Assembly: GCA_902622985.1 (NCBI GenBank)
Contig: CACNSH010000005.1
Coordinates: 17,272-81,271, forward strand
Source of the DNA: an uncultured Pelagibacteraceae bacterium
Lineage (GTDB): Bacteria; Pseudomonadota; Alphaproteobacteria; Pelagibacterales; AG-422-B15
Reading direction: 5' to 3'
DNA: 64,000 bases
In this document: positions 1 to 13,857 of the stretch, piece after piece
How positions within the stretch are numbered: the stretch's first letter is position 1
Layout: the number at the start of each line of letters is the position of its first letter
Position numbers and translations under genes: made by a program
The notes under the pieces: model-generated
The model's database searches: none
What the model was told of the DNA's origin: nothing
The model's input: only the letters and a program-made list of their open reading frames with translations

Positions 1-3000
1 ATAGAGGGTCATGGCTCGATATTGAATTTGATCACAAAGATATTATTCACTGTCGAATCGATAGAAAAAAGAAAATCCCAATCACTACATTTCTCATGTC
101 CATGGGCATTAAGCGTGATGAAATACTTTCTTTATTTTATGGCACTGAGACTTACTCTTTGAATGCAAAAAATGGCAAATGGAAGGTAAGTTTTAATCCT
201 AAAAATATTAAGACTGGAAAGTTGCAGAAAAGCCTTGTTAATGCGACTGATGGAAAAGTTGCTGTAAAACAAGGAACAAAAATAAATCCCGCTATTGCAA
301 AAAAACTTTTTAATGACGGTCTTAAGAACCTATTACTAGAAGATGATGAACTTATTGGTAAGTTTATTGCTGATGACATAATTAATGAAAATACTGGAGA
401 AATTTATTTTGAAGCATCTGATGAGATTACTCCTGAAGTTATTGAAAAAATTAAAGAACTTAAGATATCAAAAATACCTGTACTGGAAATTGATGGTATT
501 AATATAGGTTCATTTATACGTGACACGCTTAGGGTAGATAAAAATTTAAGTCCTGAAGAAGCAGTGGTTGAAATATATAAAGTATTGAGACCTGGTGAGC
601 CTCCAAATCTTGAGACAGCATTTGAAGTATTTAATTCATTATTCTTCAAATCAGAAAAATATGATCTTTCTGACGTTGGTAGAGTCAAAATGAATTATAG
701 ACTTAACATTGAATGCTCTGACACCGTTACAGTACTTCGCAGCGAAGATGTTATCGAAGTTATCAAAACGGTTATGGATTTAAGAACAGGAAAAGGTGAA
801 GTTGACGATATTGATCATTTAGGCAACAGAAGAGTTAGGTCGGTAGGTGAATTAGTTGAAAACCAATTCAGAATGGGACTTATCCGAATGGAAAGATCAA
901 TTAAAGAAAGAATGAATTCTCTAGAAGTCGATGCCGCTACTCCTCAAGACATTATTAATGCAAAGCCATTGGTTGCATCTCTTAAGGAGTTTTTTGGAAC
1001 TTCACAATTATCGCAATTTATGGATCAAACTAACCCTTTAGCTGAAATCACGCATAAAAGAAGATTATCAGCGCTTGGACCAGGCGGGCTTAGTAGGGAG
1101 AGAGCTGGCTTTGAAGTAAGAGATGTACATCCTACGCATTATGGAAGAATTTGTCCGATAGAAACACCTGAAGGTCCAAATATTGGTTTAATAAATAGCT
1201 TAGCATCTCACGCTAGAGTTAACCAATATGGTTTCATTGAAAGCCCTTACAGAAAAGTATTAAAAGGTAGGGTTAGCAATGAAGTAGAATACCTTCCAGC
1301 TATGGAGGAAGCAAATTATACTATTGCTCAAGCCAATAGTGAATTAGATGATAAGGGAAGCTTCGTTACTAAATTGGTATCTTGCCGACGAGACGGTGAT
1401 TTTGTTATGACTGTACCCGAAGATATAGATTATATGGATGTATCACCCAAGCAGGTAGTTTCTTGCGCAGCATCTCTGATCCCATTTCTTGAAAACGATG
1501 ACGCAAATAGAGCTCTTATGGGATCAAATATGATGAGACAAGCAGTACCTTTAATACAAGCTGAGTCCCCATTAGTGGGAACAGGAGTTGAAAAGGTCGT
1601 TGCCGTTGATTCTGGGGTCACTATAGTAGCAAATAGAGACGGCATAGTTGACAAAATTGATGGAAAAAGAATTGTTGTTAGAGTAACAGAGAAAATTAAA
1701 ACGACTGAGTCTGGTGTTGATATTTACACTCTGCAAAAATTTCAAAGATCAAATCAAAGCACATGCATTAATCAAAGACCTCTTGTAAAAGTTGGTGATA
1801 AGGTATCAAGAGGTGATATAATTGCGGACGGACCATCAACACACTTTGGTGAGCTTGGTTTAGGTCGAAATGTGGTTGTGGCCTTTATGCCATGGAGAGG
1901 CTATAATTTTGAAGACTCAATTTTAATTTCAGAAAAAATTGTTCAAGAAGACAAGTTTACTTCTATTCATATTGAGGAATTTGAAGTGATGTCAAGAGAT
2001 ACAAAGTTAGGATCAGAGGAAATAACAAGAGATATTCCAAATGCTGGTGATGAAATGTTACGTAATCTTGATGAAGCGGGGATTGTCTATGTGGGTGCCG
2101 ATGTAAACCCTGGCGATATTCTTGTTGGAAAAGTTACTCCTAAGGGTGAAAGTCCTGTTACTCCAGAGGAGAAATTATTAAGAGCAATATTCGGAGAAAA
2201 AGCGACTGATGTTAAAGATACATCTTTAAGACTCCCACCTGGTTCAAGTGGAATTGTTGTAGATGTAAAAGTATTCAATAGGTATGGAATAGAAAAAGAT
2301 GATAGGGCCCTGTCTATTGAAAGAGATGAAATTGAAAAGTTAGCTAATGATAGAGAAGCTGAGTTAGGAATTCTCAATAGAAATATAAAAGAGAGGCTTG
2401 TTTTATTAATAAATGAAAAAAATGTAACTGAGTCACCTGATGATATTAACAGTCAGAATAAATATGACAAAGCGACTTTGTCGGATATTAAGTTAGACTC
2501 TCTATGGAAAATGAAACTTGAAAGCACAAATGATCAAAATGAAATTGATAATTTAAAAAAACAATATGATATTGCTAGATCCGCAATTCAAGCTCGCTTC
2601 GACAATAAAGTTGATAAGGTTCAAAGAGGTGATGAACTTTTGCCGGGTGTTATGAAAATGGTCAAAGTATTTGTCGCCGTTAAAAGAAAGTTGCAACCGG
2701 GTGATAAAATGGCTGGAAGACATGGTAATAAAGGTGTGATAAGTAAAATAGCACCAGTTGAAGACATGCCGTATCTTGAAGATGGTAGAACGGTTGATAT
2801 TGTCTTAAATCCTCTTGGAGTTCCTAGCAGAATGAATGTAGGTCAAATATTAGAAACTCACCTAGGCTGGGCATGCGCTGGAATTGGAGACATAATTAAC
2901 AAATCTCTTGCGCAATACAAATCATCAAATGATCACTCAATAATCGGAAAATCTCTCGAAAAGGTTTATGGTAAAGATCAATATAAAAATGAAATTTCTT

Positions 3001-3545
3001 CATTAACTAAAGAAGAGCAAAAAGAACTTGCAATAAATATTGCTAATGGAGTTCCAATTAAAACACCTGTATTTGATGGAGCATCAGAATCTGAAATATC
3101 AGATATGTTAGGTGAAGCTGGTTTCGATAAAAGTGGTCAAACACAACTATGGGATGGATTAACTGGTGAAAAATTTGAGAGGAAAGTGACAGTGGGTTAT
3201 ATTTATATGCTTAAACTTCACCATCTAGTTGATGATAAAATTCATGCAAGATCTATTGGTCCTTACAGTCTAGTAACGCAGCAACCCCTCGGAGGTAAAG
3301 CTCAATTTGGTGGACAGAGATTTGGTGAGATGGAAGTTTGGGCTCTTGAAGCTTACGGAGCAGCTTATACCCTCCAAGAGATTTTAACTGTTAAATCAGA
3401 TGATGTTGCTGGAAGAACTAAAGTTTATGAAACCATTATCAGAGGTGAAGATGTATTTCAATCTGGAACACCTGAGTCATTTAACGTATTGATAAAAGAA
3501 ATTAGGTCATTAGGTCTTAATATAGAACTTTCAAATTTGAATTAG
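1..3545 (+). CDS. rpoB: DNA-directed RNA polymerase subunit beta (5' truncated by window; open frame continues upstream of the listed ATG at 96)
   Basis: Upstream in-frame translation [31 protein letters not shown] is RpoB-like; [33 protein letters not shown] and [15 protein letters not shown] motifs. Confidence 0.98.
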   Translation, partial: RGSWLDIEFDHKDIIHCRIDRKKKIPITTFLMSMGIKRDEILSLFYGTETYSLNAKNGKWKVSFNPKNIKTGKLQKSLVNATDGKVAVKQGTKINPAIAKKLFNDGLKNLLLEDDELIGKFIADDIINENTGEIYFEASDEITPEVIEKIKELKISKIPVLEIDGINIGSFIRDTLRVDKNLSPEEAVVEIYKVLRPGEPPNLETAFEVFNSLFFKSEKYDLSDVGRVKMNYRLNIECSDTVTVLRSEDVIEVIKTVMDLRTGKGEVDDIDHLGNRRVRSVGELVENQFRMGLIRMERSIKERMNSLEVDAATPQDIINAKPLVASLKEFFGTSQLSQFMDQTNPLAEITHKRRLSALGPGGLSRERAGFEVRDVHPTHYGRICPIETPEGPNIGLINSLASHARVNQYGFIESPYRKVLKGRVSNEVEYLPAMEEANYTIAQANSELDDKGSFVTKLVSCRRDGDFVMTVPEDIDYMDVSPKQVVSCAASLIPFLENDDANRALMGSNMMRQAVPLIQAESPLVGTGVEKVVAVDSGVTIVANRDGIVDKIDGKRIVVRVTEKIKTTESGVDIYTLQKFQRSNQSTCINQRPLVKVGDKVSRGDIIADGPSTHFGELGLGRNVVVAFMPWRGYNFEDSILISEKIVQEDKFTSIHIEEFEVMSRDTKLGSEEITRDIPNAGDEMLRNLDEAGIVYVGADVNPGDILVGKVTPKGESPVTPEEKLLRAIFGEKATDVKDTSLRLPPGSSGIVVDVKVFNRYGIEKDDRALSIERDEIEKLANDREAELGILNRNIKERLVLLINEKNVTESPDDINSQNKYDKATLSDIKLDSLWKMKLESTNDQNEIDNLKKQYDIARSAIQARFDNKVDKVQRGDELLPGVMKMVKVFVAVKRKLQPGDKMAGRHGNKGVISKIAPVEDMPYLEDGRTVDIVLNPLGVPSRMNVGQILETHLGWACAGIGDIINKSLAQYKSSNDHSIIGKSLEKVYGKDQYKNEISSLTKEEQKELAINIANGVPIKTPVFDGASESEISDMLGEAGFDKSGQTQLWDGLTGEKFERKVTVGYIYMLKLHHLVDDKIHARSIGPYSLVTQQPLGGKAQFGGQRFGEMEVWALEAYGAAYTLQEILTVKSDDVAGRTKVYETIIRGEDVFQSGTPESFNVLIKEIRSLGLNIELSNLN

Positions 3546-3553
3546 GAAAAACT

Positions 3554-6500
3554 ATGAGTCAATCATTAATGAATATATTTAATCCTGCCGCATCAAGAGA
3601 TGATTTCAACCAGGTTAAAATTTCAATTGCTAGTCCTGAAAGAATACTATCATGGTCATATGGTGAAATAAAGAAGCCTGAAACAATAAACTATAGAACT
3701 TTTAAACCTGAAAGGGACGGTCTTTTCTGTGCAAGAATTTTTGGGCCAATTAAAGATTATGAATGTCTCTGTGGAAAGTATAAAAGAATGAAATTCAAGG
3801 GTATTATTTGTGAGAAATGTGGCGTTGAGGTTACAAAAAAAGATGTAAGAAGAGAGCGGATGGGACATATTCAATTAGCAGCCCCCGTTGCTCATATATG
3901 GTTCTTAAAATCCCTACCAAGCCGTATAGCCCTTATGATGGATATGAAGCTCAAAGATCTCGAGAAAGTTCTTTATTTTGAAAAATTCATGGTCACTGAA
4001 CCAGGTTTGACACCTTTAATACAAAATCAATTACTTGATGAAGAAGAGTTGGAAAAAGCTAAAGAAGAATATGGAGAAGACTCCTTCTCAGCTGGTATCG
4101 GAGCTGAGGCAGTAAGAAAAGTTCTTGAGAGAATTGAACTTGAACCAGAGCTTGAGGCTCTAAGAGCGAAGCTCTCTGAAACAAAAGCCGTTGCGTTGTC
4201 AGAGAAGCTGGTAAAAAGAATTAAAATTTTTGAAGCCTTTATTTCATCGGGAAATAGACCAGAGTGGATGATTTTAACCTCTGTACCTGTAATTCCGCCA
4301 GAATTAAGACCGCTCGTTCCACTAGACGGTGGAAGATTTGCATCAAGTGATTTAAATGATCTTTATAGAAGGGTTATCAATAGAAATAATAGACTATCTA
4401 GATTAATTGAACTACGAGCTCCAGATATCATCATAAGAAATGAAAAAAGAATGCTTCAAGAGTCTGTTGATGCACTTTTTGATAATGGAAGAAGGGGCAG
4501 AGTAATCACTGGAACAAATAAAAGACCACTTAAATCATTGGCAGAAATGCTTAAAGGTAAACAGGGACGTTTTAGACAGAATTTATTGGGTAAAAGAGTC
4601 GATTACTCTGGAAGATCAGTGATAGTTGTAGGCCCTGAATTAAAACTACATCAATGTGGTTTGCCAAAAAAAATGGCTATCGAGTTATTTAAACCATTCA
4701 TATACGCAAGATTAGAGTCTCTAGGTTTAGCTACTACTCTAAAACAAGCTAAGAAGATGGTTGAAAAAGAACGCCCTGAAGTATGGGACGTTTTAGACCG
4801 TGTTATCAGGGAGCACCCAGTAATATTAAATAGAGCCCCGACACTCCATAGGCTTGGTGTACAGGCCTTTGAGCCAGTTTTAATTGAAGGTAAGGCAATT
4901 CAACTTCACCCTTTAGTTTGCACTGCGTTCAATGCTGACTTTGATGGTGATCAGATGGCTGTACATGTGCCTTTAAGCCTAGAAGCTCAGCTTGAGGCAA
5001 GAGTTCTTATGATGTCAACAAACAATATACTAAACCCTGCAAATGGTAAGCCAGTAATCGTTCCAAGTCAGGATATTGTATTGGGTATTTATTATTTATC
5101 GCAAGAAAAAGAAAACGAGCCAGGTCAAGGAGCTGTATTTAAGGATATTTTCGAAGTTCAGCAAGCTCTTGAAAACAATGCAACAACTGTTCATGCAAAA
5201 GTTCATGCAAGAATCAATTTTATTGATCCGGAGGGTAATAAAAAATTAAAAAGAATTGAGACAACACCTGGAAGAATGCTACTTTGGAATCTGGTTCCAC
5301 AACACAAAGACCTTGACCCTAAACTAGTTAACCGACTTTTAGGTAAAAAAGAAATATCAGGTCTTATTGATACGGTTTATAGATATTGTGGACAAAAAGA
5401 TACAGTGATATTCGCTGACCAATTAATGGCATTAGGTTTTCACTATGCTTACAAGGCAGGTATTTCATTTGGAAAAGATGATATGATTATACCGGAAACA
5501 AAAGAAAAACTTGTTTCTGAAACAGCAGGTCAAATAGAAAAATATGAAAAACAGTACAATGATGGTTTAATAACGAATAGGGAGAAATATAATAAAGTAA
5601 TTGATGCATGGGCTAAATGTACAGATCGTGTTGCTCAGGAAATGATGAATGAAATATCTTCCAAGAAATTTGACGATGAAACTAAAAGAGAAATGCCAAT
5701 AAATTCGATTTATATGATGGCAAATTCAGGTGCTCGTGGCTCTGCAGCACAAATGAAGCAATTATCCGGTATGAGGGGTCTTATGGCTAAGCCATCTGGT
5801 GATATAATTGAAACACCTATTATCTCTAATTTCAAGGAAGGCTTGAATGTGCTTGAGTACTTTAATTCAACTCATGGTGCAAGAAAAGGCCTTGCTGATA
5901 CGGCATTAAAAACAGCAAACTCCGGGTATTTAACTAGACGACTATGCGATGTTGCTCAGGATTGTACTATATCTGAACCTGACTGTGGCACAGATAATGG
6001 AGTATGGATTTCTGATGTTGTTGAGGGTGGTGAAGTAATAATTTCAATAGCAGATAGAGTGTTAGGAAGGTTCCTACAGAACGATGTAAACCATCCGATT
6101 ACTGGCGAAAATATTGCAAAAAAAGATGATTATGTAGATGAGATTGTTGCAGAAAAGATTGAAACTGCAGGTATCCAAAGCGTTTATATTCGATCCCCAC
6201 TAACTTGTGACAGTAAAAGAGGTATCTGCGTAAAGTGTTATGGCCGTGATTTAGCGAGAGGTTTCCTTGTTAACGAGGGAGAAGCCGTTGGAATGATAGC
6301 TGCACAATCAATAGGTGAGCCTGGTACTCAACTTACCATGAGAACCTTCCACATCGGCGGCGCTGCTCAAATTAATGATCAATCATTTATTGAGATTAAC
6401 GCTGATGGAATATTTAAAATTTTAAATAAAAATACTGTGGAAGACAGTAACAATGATTTGATTGTTATGGGCAGAAATTGTCAATTAGCTATACAAGACG

Positions 6501-7741
6501 ATAACGGAAGAGAGCTTGCAAATTACAAAGTTCCTTATGGTACAAAAATACTAGTTGAGGAAGACTCTAAAGTAAATAGCGGTACAAAGATATGTGAATG
6601 GGATCCATTTACAAACCCTGTCATATCTGAAAAATCAGGAACTGCTAATTACGTCGATATGGAAGAAGGCATTTCTCTTATTGAGGAAACAGAGGAAAAA
6701 ACTGGATTAACATATACCAAAGTTAAGGACTGGAAATCAGATCCAAAAGGAAGTGAATTAAAGCCAAGAATAACACTCAGAGATGAAAAAGGTGAAGTTA
6801 TACTCCTTGCAAACGGAAACGAAGCAAGATATTTCTTACCACCTGACTCAATTCTTTCTGTTGCTGACGGATCAGAAGTTCATGCAGGTGACGTTCTTGC
6901 CAGAACTCCAAAGGCCGCTTCAAAAACTAAAGATATTACCGGAGGTTTACCTAGAGTTGCAGAATTATTCGAAGCAAGAAAACCAAAAGATCATGCAATT
7001 ATTTCTGAGACTTCAGGAGTCATTTCTTTTGGTAAAGATATTAGAGGAAAACAAAAAGTAATTATTACTCCTGAAAAAGATGGCGATCCTGTAGAAGTAT
7101 TAATTCCGAAAGGGAAGCATATTGCGTATCAAGAAGGTGAAAACATTGAAAAGGGAGACTATTTGCTAGATGGTAATCCAGATCCTCATGATATTTTAGA
7201 AATTTTAGGAATTGAAGCATTAGCTGATTATTTAATCAATGAAGTACAAGAGGTATACAGACTGCAAGGTGTTTTAATTAACGATAAGCATATTGAAGTA
7301 CTATGCAGGCAGATGTTACAGAAAGTCCATATAACTGAGATAGGTGATAGTTCATTTATTAAAGGTGAAGAAATAGATAGATTTGAATTCTTGACTACAA
7401 ATGAACAGCTAAAGAGTGAAGGAAAGAAACCAGCAATAGCTAAACCTGTATTACTAGGTATTACAAAAGCATCTCTTCAAACCAGGTCTTTCATTTCCGC
7501 CGCATCTTTCCAAGAAACAACAAGAATTCTTACTGACGCTTCAATAAAAGGAAAAATGGATCGGCTTGAGGGCCTTAAAGAGAACGTAATTGTTGGAAGG
7601 TTGATTCCAGCGGGAACAGGACGAACCTTCAATCAAATTGAAAATAAGGCAAAATTGCTCGATAAAGAGGCTAAAGTTGAGATTGAGGCAATTCAGGCAA
7701 AGAAAGAGCAAGAATCAGCTGAAATACAAGAGAATTCCTAA
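3554..7741 (+). CDS. rpoC: DNA-directed RNA polymerase subunit beta'
   Basis: NADFDGDQM catalytic motif, [23 protein letters not shown] zinc finger, follows rpoB. Confidence 0.99.
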   Translation: MSQSLMNIFNPAASRDDFNQVKISIASPERILSWSYGEIKKPETINYRTFKPERDGLFCARIFGPIKDYECLCGKYKRMKFKGIICEKCGVEVTKKDVRRERMGHIQLAAPVAHIWFLKSLPSRIALMMDMKLKDLEKVLYFEKFMVTEPGLTPLIQNQLLDEEELEKAKEEYGEDSFSAGIGAEAVRKVLERIELEPELEALRAKLSETKAVALSEKLVKRIKIFEAFISSGNRPEWMILTSVPVIPPELRPLVPLDGGRFASSDLNDLYRRVINRNNRLSRLIELRAPDIIIRNEKRMLQESVDALFDNGRRGRVITGTNKRPLKSLAEMLKGKQGRFRQNLLGKRVDYSGRSVIVVGPELKLHQCGLPKKMAIELFKPFIYARLESLGLATTLKQAKKMVEKERPEVWDVLDRVIREHPVILNRAPTLHRLGVQAFEPVLIEGKAIQLHPLVCTAFNADFDGDQMAVHVPLSLEAQLEARVLMMSTNNILNPANGKPVIVPSQDIVLGIYYLSQEKENEPGQGAVFKDIFEVQQALENNATTVHAKVHARINFIDPEGNKKLKRIETTPGRMLLWNLVPQHKDLDPKLVNRLLGKKEISGLIDTVYRYCGQKDTVIFADQLMALGFHYAYKAGISFGKDDMIIPETKEKLVSETAGQIEKYEKQYNDGLITNREKYNKVIDAWAKCTDRVAQEMMNEISSKKFDDETKREMPINSIYMMANSGARGSAAQMKQLSGMRGLMAKPSGDIIETPIISNFKEGLNVLEYFNSTHGARKGLADTALKTANSGYLTRRLCDVAQDCTISEPDCGTDNGVWISDVVEGGEVIISIADRVLGRFLQNDVNHPITGENIAKKDDYVDEIVAEKIETAGIQSVYIRSPLTCDSKRGICVKCYGRDLARGFLVNEGEAVGMIAAQSIGEPGTQLTMRTFHIGGAAQINDQSFIEINADGIFKILNKNTVEDSNNDLIVMGRNCQLAIQDDNGRELANYKVPYGTKILVEEDSKVNSGTKICEWDPFTNPVISEKSGTANYVDMEEGISLIEETEEKTGLTYTKVKDWKSDPKGSELKPRITLRDEKGEVILLANGNEARYFLPPDSILSVADGSEVHAGDVLARTPKAASKTKDITGGLPRVAELFEARKPKDHAIISETSGVISFGKDIRGKQKVIITPEKDGDPVEVLIPKGKHIAYQEGENIEKGDYLLDGNPDPHDILEILGIEALADYLINEVQEVYRLQGVLINDKHIEVLCRQMLQKVHITEIGDSSFIKGEEIDRFEFLTTNEQLKSEGKKPAIAKPVLLGITKASLQTRSFISAASFQETTRILTDASIKGKMDRLEGLKENVIVGRLIPAGTGRTFNQIENKAKLLDKEAKVEIEAIQAKKEQESAEIQENS

Positions 7742-7750
7742 TAAATTTTG

Positions 7751-7778
7751 TTGACCTGCATAAACTATTAAGTATTAT
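7751..7778 (+). promoter_or_regulatory. Putative sigma70-type promoter upstream of rpsL (TTGACC-N16-TATTAT)
   Basis: -35 TTGACC 7751-7756, -10 TATTAT 7773-7778 in the 140-bp rpoC-rpsL gap. Confidence 0.55.
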
Positions 7779-7793
7779 TCGGCATTCTTAAAT

Positions 7794-7827
7794 AGTAGGC
7801 GGTAGAGAAATCTAAACGCTACTTTTT
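7794..7827 (+). terminator. Hairpin plus U-tract (terminator or attenuator-like) in the rpsL leader
   Basis: AGTA(G)GCG-G-TAGA-GAAA-TCTA-AA-CGCTACT followed by TTTT; GNRA (GAAA) loop. Confidence 0.5.
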
Positions 7828-7881
7828 ATTAATTTTTTTTAAAATAGTTAACCTTTAAGTTGTAAAGACTGGAGATATTTT

Positions 7882-8253
7882 ATGCCGACTATAAGTCAGC
7901 TGATTAGAAAACCTAGAACCAAAGTTCAAAAAAGAAATAAGGTTCCAGCATTAAAAGCAAACCCCCAAAAGCGAGGTGTTTGCACTAGAGTTTATACAAC
8001 TACCCCTAAAAAACCAAACTCAGCATTACGAAAAGTTGCAAGAGTTAGACTTACAAATGGATTTGAAGTGACAAGTTATATCGGCGGTGAGGGTCATAAT
8101 TTGCAGGAACACTCAGTTATATTAATTCGAGGCGGTCGTGTTAAAGATTTGCCAGGAGTTCGTTATCACACTGTAAGAGGAGTTTTAGATACCCAAGGTG
8201 TTGGTGAGAGAAAACAACGTCGTTCATTATATGGAACGAAGAAACCTAAGTAA
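7882..8253 (+). CDS. rpsL: 30S ribosomal protein S12
   Basis: [40 protein letters not shown]. Confidence 0.99.
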   Translation: MPTISQLIRKPRTKVQKRNKVPALKANPQKRGVCTRVYTTTPKKPNSALRKVARVRLTNGFEVTSYIGGEGHNLQEHSVILIRGGRVKDLPGVRYHTVRGVLDTQGVGERKQRRSLYGTKKPK

Positions 8254-8724
<471 letters not shown>

Positions 8725-8725
8725 T

Positions 8726-10801
8726 ATGACAAGAGAATACGCACTGCAGAAATATAGAAACATAGGAATCATGGCTCACATTGATGCAGGGAAAACCACT
8801 ACTACAGAAAGAATTCTATATTACACAGGTAAAAGTCACAAAATCGGAGAAGTTCATGATGGTGCAGCTACTATGGACTGGATGGAACAAGAGCAAGAAA
8901 GAGGAATTACAATTACTTCAGCAGCAACTACATGTTTTTGGAATGATCATAGAATTAATATAATTGATACTCCAGGCCACGTTGACTTTACTATTGAAGT
9001 TGAGAGATCACTAAGGGTTCTTGATGGTGCTGTTGCAGTATTTGATGGTGTCGCTGGCGTCGAACCTCAGACAGAAACTGTATGGAGACAAGCTAATAGA
9101 TATAAGGTTCCAAGAATGTGCTTTGTTAACAAGATGGATCGTACCGGAGCCGATTTCTATAAGTGTCTTGATATGATTAAAGACAGACTTCAAGCAAATG
9201 CTTTAGTTTTACAAATTCCCTATGGAAGTGAGTCTGATCTAAAGGGTGTTATTGATCTTGTGAAAAATAAAGCAATTGTATGGGCAAATGAAGACCTTGG
9301 AGCTAAATATGAGTACACAGAGATTCCGGAGGAATTAAAAGAGACTGCAGAAAAATATCGATCTGAAATGGTTGAAATGGCAGTTGAGCAGGATGAAGAG
9401 GTTTTAGAAAAATATTTAGATGGTGAAGAGCCTGATGAAGAAACTCTCAATCGCTGTATTAGAAAAGGTACAATCAATTTTGAGTTCGTTCCAATTTTAA
9501 CAGGTAGTGCATTTAAAAATAAAGGTGTACAACCACTTTTAGACGCAATTGTAAACTTTATGCCAGATCCTAGTGAGGTACAACAAGCTACCGGTAACAT
9601 ACCTGGAAAAGAAGAAGAAGAAATAAGAAAAGCATCAGATGAAGAGCCTTTTTCCGCATTAGCATTTAAAGTTGCTAACGATCCTTTCGTAGGCTCACTT
9701 ACGTTTACAAGAATTTATTCAGGAAAGTTAGAAGCTGGTTCAACAATCATGAATTCTGTTAAAGGTGATAAAGAAAGAATTGGAAGAATGTTGCTTATGC
9801 ATGCAAATAACAGAGAAGATATTAAAACTGCGTACGCTGGTGATATTGTTGCGATAGCAGGACTGAAAGACACCATAACTGGTGAAACTTTATGTGATTC
9901 TCAAAAGCCAATCATATTAGAGTCAATGGATTTTCCTGATCCAGTGATTGAAATTGCAGTTGAACCAAAAACAAAAGCTGACCAAGAAAAAATGGGTGAA
10001 GCGCTTGCTCGACTTGCTAAAGAAGACCCTTCTTTTAGAGTAACTTCTGATGATGAGTCTGGACAAACTGTTATTAAAGGAATGGGTGAGCTTCATTTAG
10101 ATATTATTGTTGACCGAATGAAACGAGAGTTCAAAGTTGAAGCTAATGTAGGAGCTCCACAGGTTGCTTACAGAGAAACAATATCCAAAGAAGTTGAAGT
10201 AACATATACACATAAAAAACAAAGCGGTGGTGCTGGTCAATTTGCAGAAGTAAAAATCATTGTTGAGGGATGCGAACCGGGCACAGGAAGATTATTTGAA
10301 GATAAAATTAAGGGAGGCAATATACCTAAAGAATATATTCCTGGAGTTGAAAAAGGAATTGAGGGCGTAGCTGACACTGGCGTCATAGCTGGCTTCCCAA
10401 TAATTGACTATAAAGTAACATTAATCGATGGAAAATATCATGATGTAGACTCAAGCAGCTTAGCTTTTGAGATAGCTGGGAGGATGGCATTCAAAGACGC
10501 ATGTCAAAAAGCAGGACCAAAACTACTCGAGCCTGTTATGAGAGTTGAAGTTGTTACTCCCGAAGAGTTTATGGGCGATGTTATAGGTGATTTAAGTAGC
10601 CGTAGAGGCCAAGTTAGCGGAAGTGAAGCCAGAGGTAATACAACAGCGATTAGTTCAATGGTGCCTCTTGCCAATATGTTTGGCTATGTTAACACATTAC
10701 GATCAATGACTCAGGGAAGAGCTCAATATTCGATGTTTTTTGATCATTATGAGCAAGTACCTCAAAACGTTCAAGATGAAGTAAAAGCAAAATTTGCATA
10801 A
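8726..10801 (+). CDS. fusA: Elongation factor G (start trimmed to [18 protein letters not shown])
   Basis: [20 protein letters not shown]-loop, [14 protein letters not shown]; full-length EF-G. Confidence 0.99.
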   Translation: MTREYALQKYRNIGIMAHIDAGKTTTTERILYYTGKSHKIGEVHDGAATMDWMEQEQERGITITSAATTCFWNDHRINIIDTPGHVDFTIEVERSLRVLDGAVAVFDGVAGVEPQTETVWRQANRYKVPRMCFVNKMDRTGADFYKCLDMIKDRLQANALVLQIPYGSESDLKGVIDLVKNKAIVWANEDLGAKYEYTEIPEELKETAEKYRSEMVEMAVEQDEEVLEKYLDGEEPDEETLNRCIRKGTINFEFVPILTGSAFKNKGVQPLLDAIVNFMPDPSEVQQATGNIPGKEEEEIRKASDEEPFSALAFKVANDPFVGSLTFTRIYSGKLEAGSTIMNSVKGDKERIGRMLLMHANNREDIKTAYAGDIVAIAGLKDTITGETLCDSQKPIILESMDFPDPVIEIAVEPKTKADQEKMGEALARLAKEDPSFRVTSDDESGQTVIKGMGELHLDIIVDRMKREFKVEANVGAPQVAYRETISKEVEVTYTHKKQSGGAGQFAEVKIIVEGCEPGTGRLFEDKIKGGNIPKEYIPGVEKGIEGVADTGVIAGFPIIDYKVTLIDGKYHDVDSSSLAFEIAGRMAFKDACQKAGPKLLEPVMRVEVVTPEEFMGDVIGDLSSRRGQVSGSEARGNTTAISSMVPLANMFGYVNTLRSMTQGRAQYSMFFDHYEQVPQNVQDEVKAKFA

Positions 10802-10810
10802 GGGATAATA

Positions 10811-11119
10811 ATGGAAAATCAAAATATCAAAATAAGATTGAAGGCTTTTGACCATGGTGTATTGGATAAATCCTCAGTCGAAATTGTTGATACTGCGAAA
10901 AGAACTGGGGCATTGGTGAAAGGTCCAATACCTTTACCCACTAATAATGAAAAGTTTACAGTCCTTCGATCTCCTCATGTTAATAAAAAAAGTAGAGAGC
11001 AATTCGAAATCAGAACACATAAGAGATTAATTGAGATAGTTGACCCAACGCCACAAACAGTCGATGCACTAATGAAATTAGATTTAGCCTCAGGAGTTGA
11101 TGTAGAAATCAAATTATAA
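10811..11119 (+). CDS. rpsJ: 30S ribosomal protein S10
   Basis: [16 protein letters not shown]; operon position. Confidence 0.99.
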   Translation: MENQNIKIRLKAFDHGVLDKSSVEIVDTAKRTGALVKGPIPLPTNNEKFTVLRSPHVNKKSREQFEIRTHKRLIEIVDPTPQTVDALMKLDLASGVDVEIKL

Positions 11120-11122
11120 GAT

Positions 11123-11812
11123 ATGAGATCAGGTATTATAGCAAAAAAAATTGGAATGAGTAATTTGTACACACAAGGCGGAACAAACATTCCTGTTACT
11201 GTTCTTCATGTTGAAAATTGCAAAATTATTGACCGCGTTATATTAAAAAATGAAATCTCTGACAAAGTTTTGGTTGGCGCTTGCAAGTTAAAAAAAACTA
11301 CAAAGTCTCAGAAAGGCTTCTTTGATAAGAAAAAAACAGACGCTTACAAATTTCTTAAAGAATTTGAAATAAGTAAAGATCAAGAAATTAAAAGTGGAGA
11401 TGAATTGAAAGCGAGTCATTTTAAGGAAGGTCAATTTATTGATGTATCTGGATATACGAAAGGTAAAGGATTTGCGGGAGTAATGAAGCGTCACAATTTC
11501 TCAGGTTTGAGAGCATCTCATGGTGTTTCAGTTTCACATCGAAGCCATGGATCTACTGGCCAGTGCCAAGATCCCGGGAAAGTCTTCAAAGGAAAAAAGA
11601 TGGCAGGACAATACGGGGATGTTCACAAAACCCTTCAAAGCTTGCAAGTTGTTAAAGTTGATGAACAGAAAAATCTAATCTGCGTAAAAGGAGCTACACC
11701 TGGCTCAAGTGGAACTTGGTTAGTTGTTGAGGACTCGATTAAAAAAGATGGCATTAAAGAAATAGAAGTCACACCAGTAAAATCAGAAAAAGAAGTTAAG
11801 AAGGAAAAATAA
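11123..11812 (+). CDS. rplC: 50S ribosomal protein L3
   Basis: [44 protein letters not shown]. Confidence 0.99.
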   Translation: MRSGIIAKKIGMSNLYTQGGTNIPVTVLHVENCKIIDRVILKNEISDKVLVGACKLKKTTKSQKGFFDKKKTDAYKFLKEFEISKDQEIKSGDELKASHFKEGQFIDVSGYTKGKGFAGVMKRHNFSGLRASHGVSVSHRSHGSTGQCQDPGKVFKGKKMAGQYGDVHKTLQSLQVVKVDEQKNLICVKGATPGSSGTWLVVEDSIKKDGIKEIEVTPVKSEKEVKKEK

Positions 11813-11816
11813 GTAA

Positions 11817-12437
11817 ATGCAAATTGACATGCATAAAATAGATGGAAAAAAGAGTGGATCTGTTGATTTGAAAGACCAATTATTCAATAGTAAGTCTGAT
11901 TTGAGTGTCGTTGGCTCTCTAGTTAGATGGAATGAGTCTAACCAGAAACCCACAAGGGCTAGGACTAAAAACAGATCTGAAGTAAAAGGAACAACACAAA
12001 AACTTGGAAGACAAAAGGGAAGTGGAGGAGCTAGGCACGGCTCTAAAAAGGCAAATATATTTAGAAGTGGTGGAATGGCGCATAACTTAAGAGGAGTTCG
12101 TTCATTAAAGAAGATGCCAAAACGCTCTAGGCAGGAGGCTTTGAAACATATTCTTTCTGATAAACTCAAGAGTAACAATCTAATAATTGTTGATGAGCTC
12201 AAAATCGCAGAGCCGAAGACAAAAACACTGGTAAAAAGTCTCTCAGATTTAAATGTAAACTCTGCGCTCATATTAGAGGGAGATAAACCTGACAATAATT
12301 TTGCATTAGCATCAAGAAATTTAAAAAATATAAAGTACTCAAGTATAAACAATTTTAATGCACTCGACTTACTTGGATTTGAAAAATTAATCATGAGTAA
12401 GAATGCCCTAGAAATACTTGAAAGTAGGATTAATTAA
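11817..12437 (+). CDS. rplD: 50S ribosomal protein L4
   Basis: QKPTRARTKNRSEVKGTTQKLGRQKGSGGARHGS. Confidence 0.97.
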   Translation: MQIDMHKIDGKKSGSVDLKDQLFNSKSDLSVVGSLVRWNESNQKPTRARTKNRSEVKGTTQKLGRQKGSGGARHGSKKANIFRSGGMAHNLRGVRSLKKMPKRSRQEALKHILSDKLKSNNLIIVDELKIAEPKTKTLVKSLSDLNVNSALILEGDKPDNNFALASRNLKNIKYSSINNFNALDLLGFEKLIMSKNALEILESRIN

Positions 12438-12438
12438 G

Positions 12439-12732
12439 ATGGCTACAATTAAAGATTTTAAAACAATAATCAAACCTATCATCACTGAGAAATCCTCAAT
12501 GGGCTCAGAGTATAATCAAGTTACATTCCAGGTTCAGAAAACAAGTTCAAAGAGAGAAATTAAATTAGCAATTGAAAATATTTTTAAAGTTAAAGTAAAA
12601 AAAGTAAATACTTCGATCGTTAAAGGAAAGCTTAAATCATTTAGAGGGTCTCTTGGTAAAAGGTCGGACTACAAGAAGGCTTTCGTCACCCTCGAAGATG
12701 GTCAAACAATCGATATTAATGCGGGAGTATAA
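12439..12732 (+). CDS. rplW: 50S ribosomal protein L23 (start trimmed to MATIKDF)
   Basis: IIKPIITEKSSMGSEYNQVTFQV. Confidence 0.97.
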   Translation: MATIKDFKTIIKPIITEKSSMGSEYNQVTFQVQKTSSKREIKLAIENIFKVKVKKVNTSIVKGKLKSFRGSLGKRSDYKKAFVTLEDGQTIDINAGV

Positions 12733-12736
12733 ATAA

Positions 12737-13582
12737 ATGGCACTTAAAAAATTCAGACCTAACACGCCCGGAACTAGAGGTCTTACCTTAGTTGATAAAA
12801 AGGGATTATGGAATGGTAAACCTGTAAAATCACTTACTACTGGTATCTCTAAAAAAGGTGGACGTAATAATACAGGCAGAATCACCATGAGAAGAAAAGG
12901 TGGTGGTCATAAATCAAAATATAGAATAATTGATTTCAAAAGAAATAAGATAGATGTGAGTGCAACTGTAGAAAGAATAGAATACGATCCAAATAGATCT
13001 TCATATATAGCATTGATTAAATATGATGACGGTGTTCAAAGCTATATATTGGCTCCAAAAGATATAAAGGTTGGAGATAAAGTTATTTCTGGATCAAAAA
13101 AAGAAATTAGAGATGGAAATTGCATGCCTATGTCTGACATACCTGTAGGCATTGACATACATAATATCGAATTAAAATCAGGAAGTGGCGCTCAATTAGC
13201 AAGGTCTGCAGGTACATCAACCCAAATAGTTGGAAAATCTAATGGTTATGTCGCTATTAAGTTGCCTTCAGGGGAACAAAGAAAGATTAGAGAAGAATGT
13301 CGAGCTACAATAGGTGTTTTATCAAATATTGATAAAAAAAACCAAAAGCTTGGCAAGGCCGGTAGGAACAGGTGGCTTGGTATAAGACCATCTGTGAGAG
13401 GAGTTGCGATGAACCCTATCGACCATCCACACGGTGGTGGTGAAGGTAAAACTTCTGGTGGAAGAGACCCTGTAACTCCATGGGGTAAACCTACAAAGGG
13501 AAAGAAGACAAGAAATAATAAAAGAACCGATAAATTTATTATTAAAAGAAAAACGGATAAGAAAGCAAGAATAGAGGTATAA
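12737..13582 (+). CDS. rplB: 50S ribosomal protein L2
   Basis: [41 protein letters not shown]. Confidence 0.99.
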   Translation: MALKKFRPNTPGTRGLTLVDKKGLWNGKPVKSLTTGISKKGGRNNTGRITMRRKGGGHKSKYRIIDFKRNKIDVSATVERIEYDPNRSSYIALIKYDDGVQSYILAPKDIKVGDKVISGSKKEIRDGNCMPMSDIPVGIDIHNIELKSGSGAQLARSAGTSTQIVGKSNGYVAIKLPSGEQRKIREECRATIGVLSNIDKKNQKLGKAGRNRWLGIRPSVRGVAMNPIDHPHGGGEGKTSGGRDPVTPWGKPTKGKKTRNNKRTDKFIIKRKTDKKARIEV

Positions 13583-13855
13583 ATGACAAGATCTGTTTGG
13601 AAGGGACCATTTGTTGATAGCCATTTATTAAAAAAAGTAAAAGCGGCATCTGACTCTGGTGGCAATAGCGTCATTAAGACTTGGTCCAGAAGATCAACTA
13701 TACTGCCTGAATTTGTGGGTGTAAATTTTGCGGTTCATAATGGCAAAAGATTTATACCTGTAAACGTAACTGAAGACATGGTTGGCCATAAGCTTGGAGA
13801 GTTTTCTCCAACAAGAACTTTTAATGGCCACACAGGTGATAAGAAAACAAAATAA
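13583..13855 (+). CDS. rpsS: 30S ribosomal protein S19
   Basis: [26 protein letters not shown]. Confidence 0.99.
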   Translation: MTRSVWKGPFVDSHLLKKVKAASDSGGNSVIKTWSRRSTILPEFVGVNFAVHNGKRFIPVNVTEDMVGHKLGEFSPTRTFNGHTGDKKTK

Positions 13856-13857
13856 AT

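Noticed and set aside
952-1260. Possible rifampicin-resistance substitutions in rpoB
   Set aside because: The region [29 protein letters not shown] keeps the wild-type D516, H526 and S531 equivalents.
6783-7061. 92-aa plus-strand ORF inside rpoC in another frame
   Set aside because: Embedded in confident rpoC; low-complexity Lys/Leu/Gln composition and no family resemblance.
11783-12394. 203-aa minus-strand ORF opposite rplD
   Set aside because: Wholly antisense to a confident ribosomal gene; Leu/Phe/Ser-rich product is typical of reverse translation of Lys-rich coding DNA; no recognisable motif.
13246-13674. 142-aa minus-strand ORF opposite rplB/rpsS
   Set aside because: Antisense shadow of highly conserved ribosomal genes, with another overlapping shadow ORF (13322-13624).
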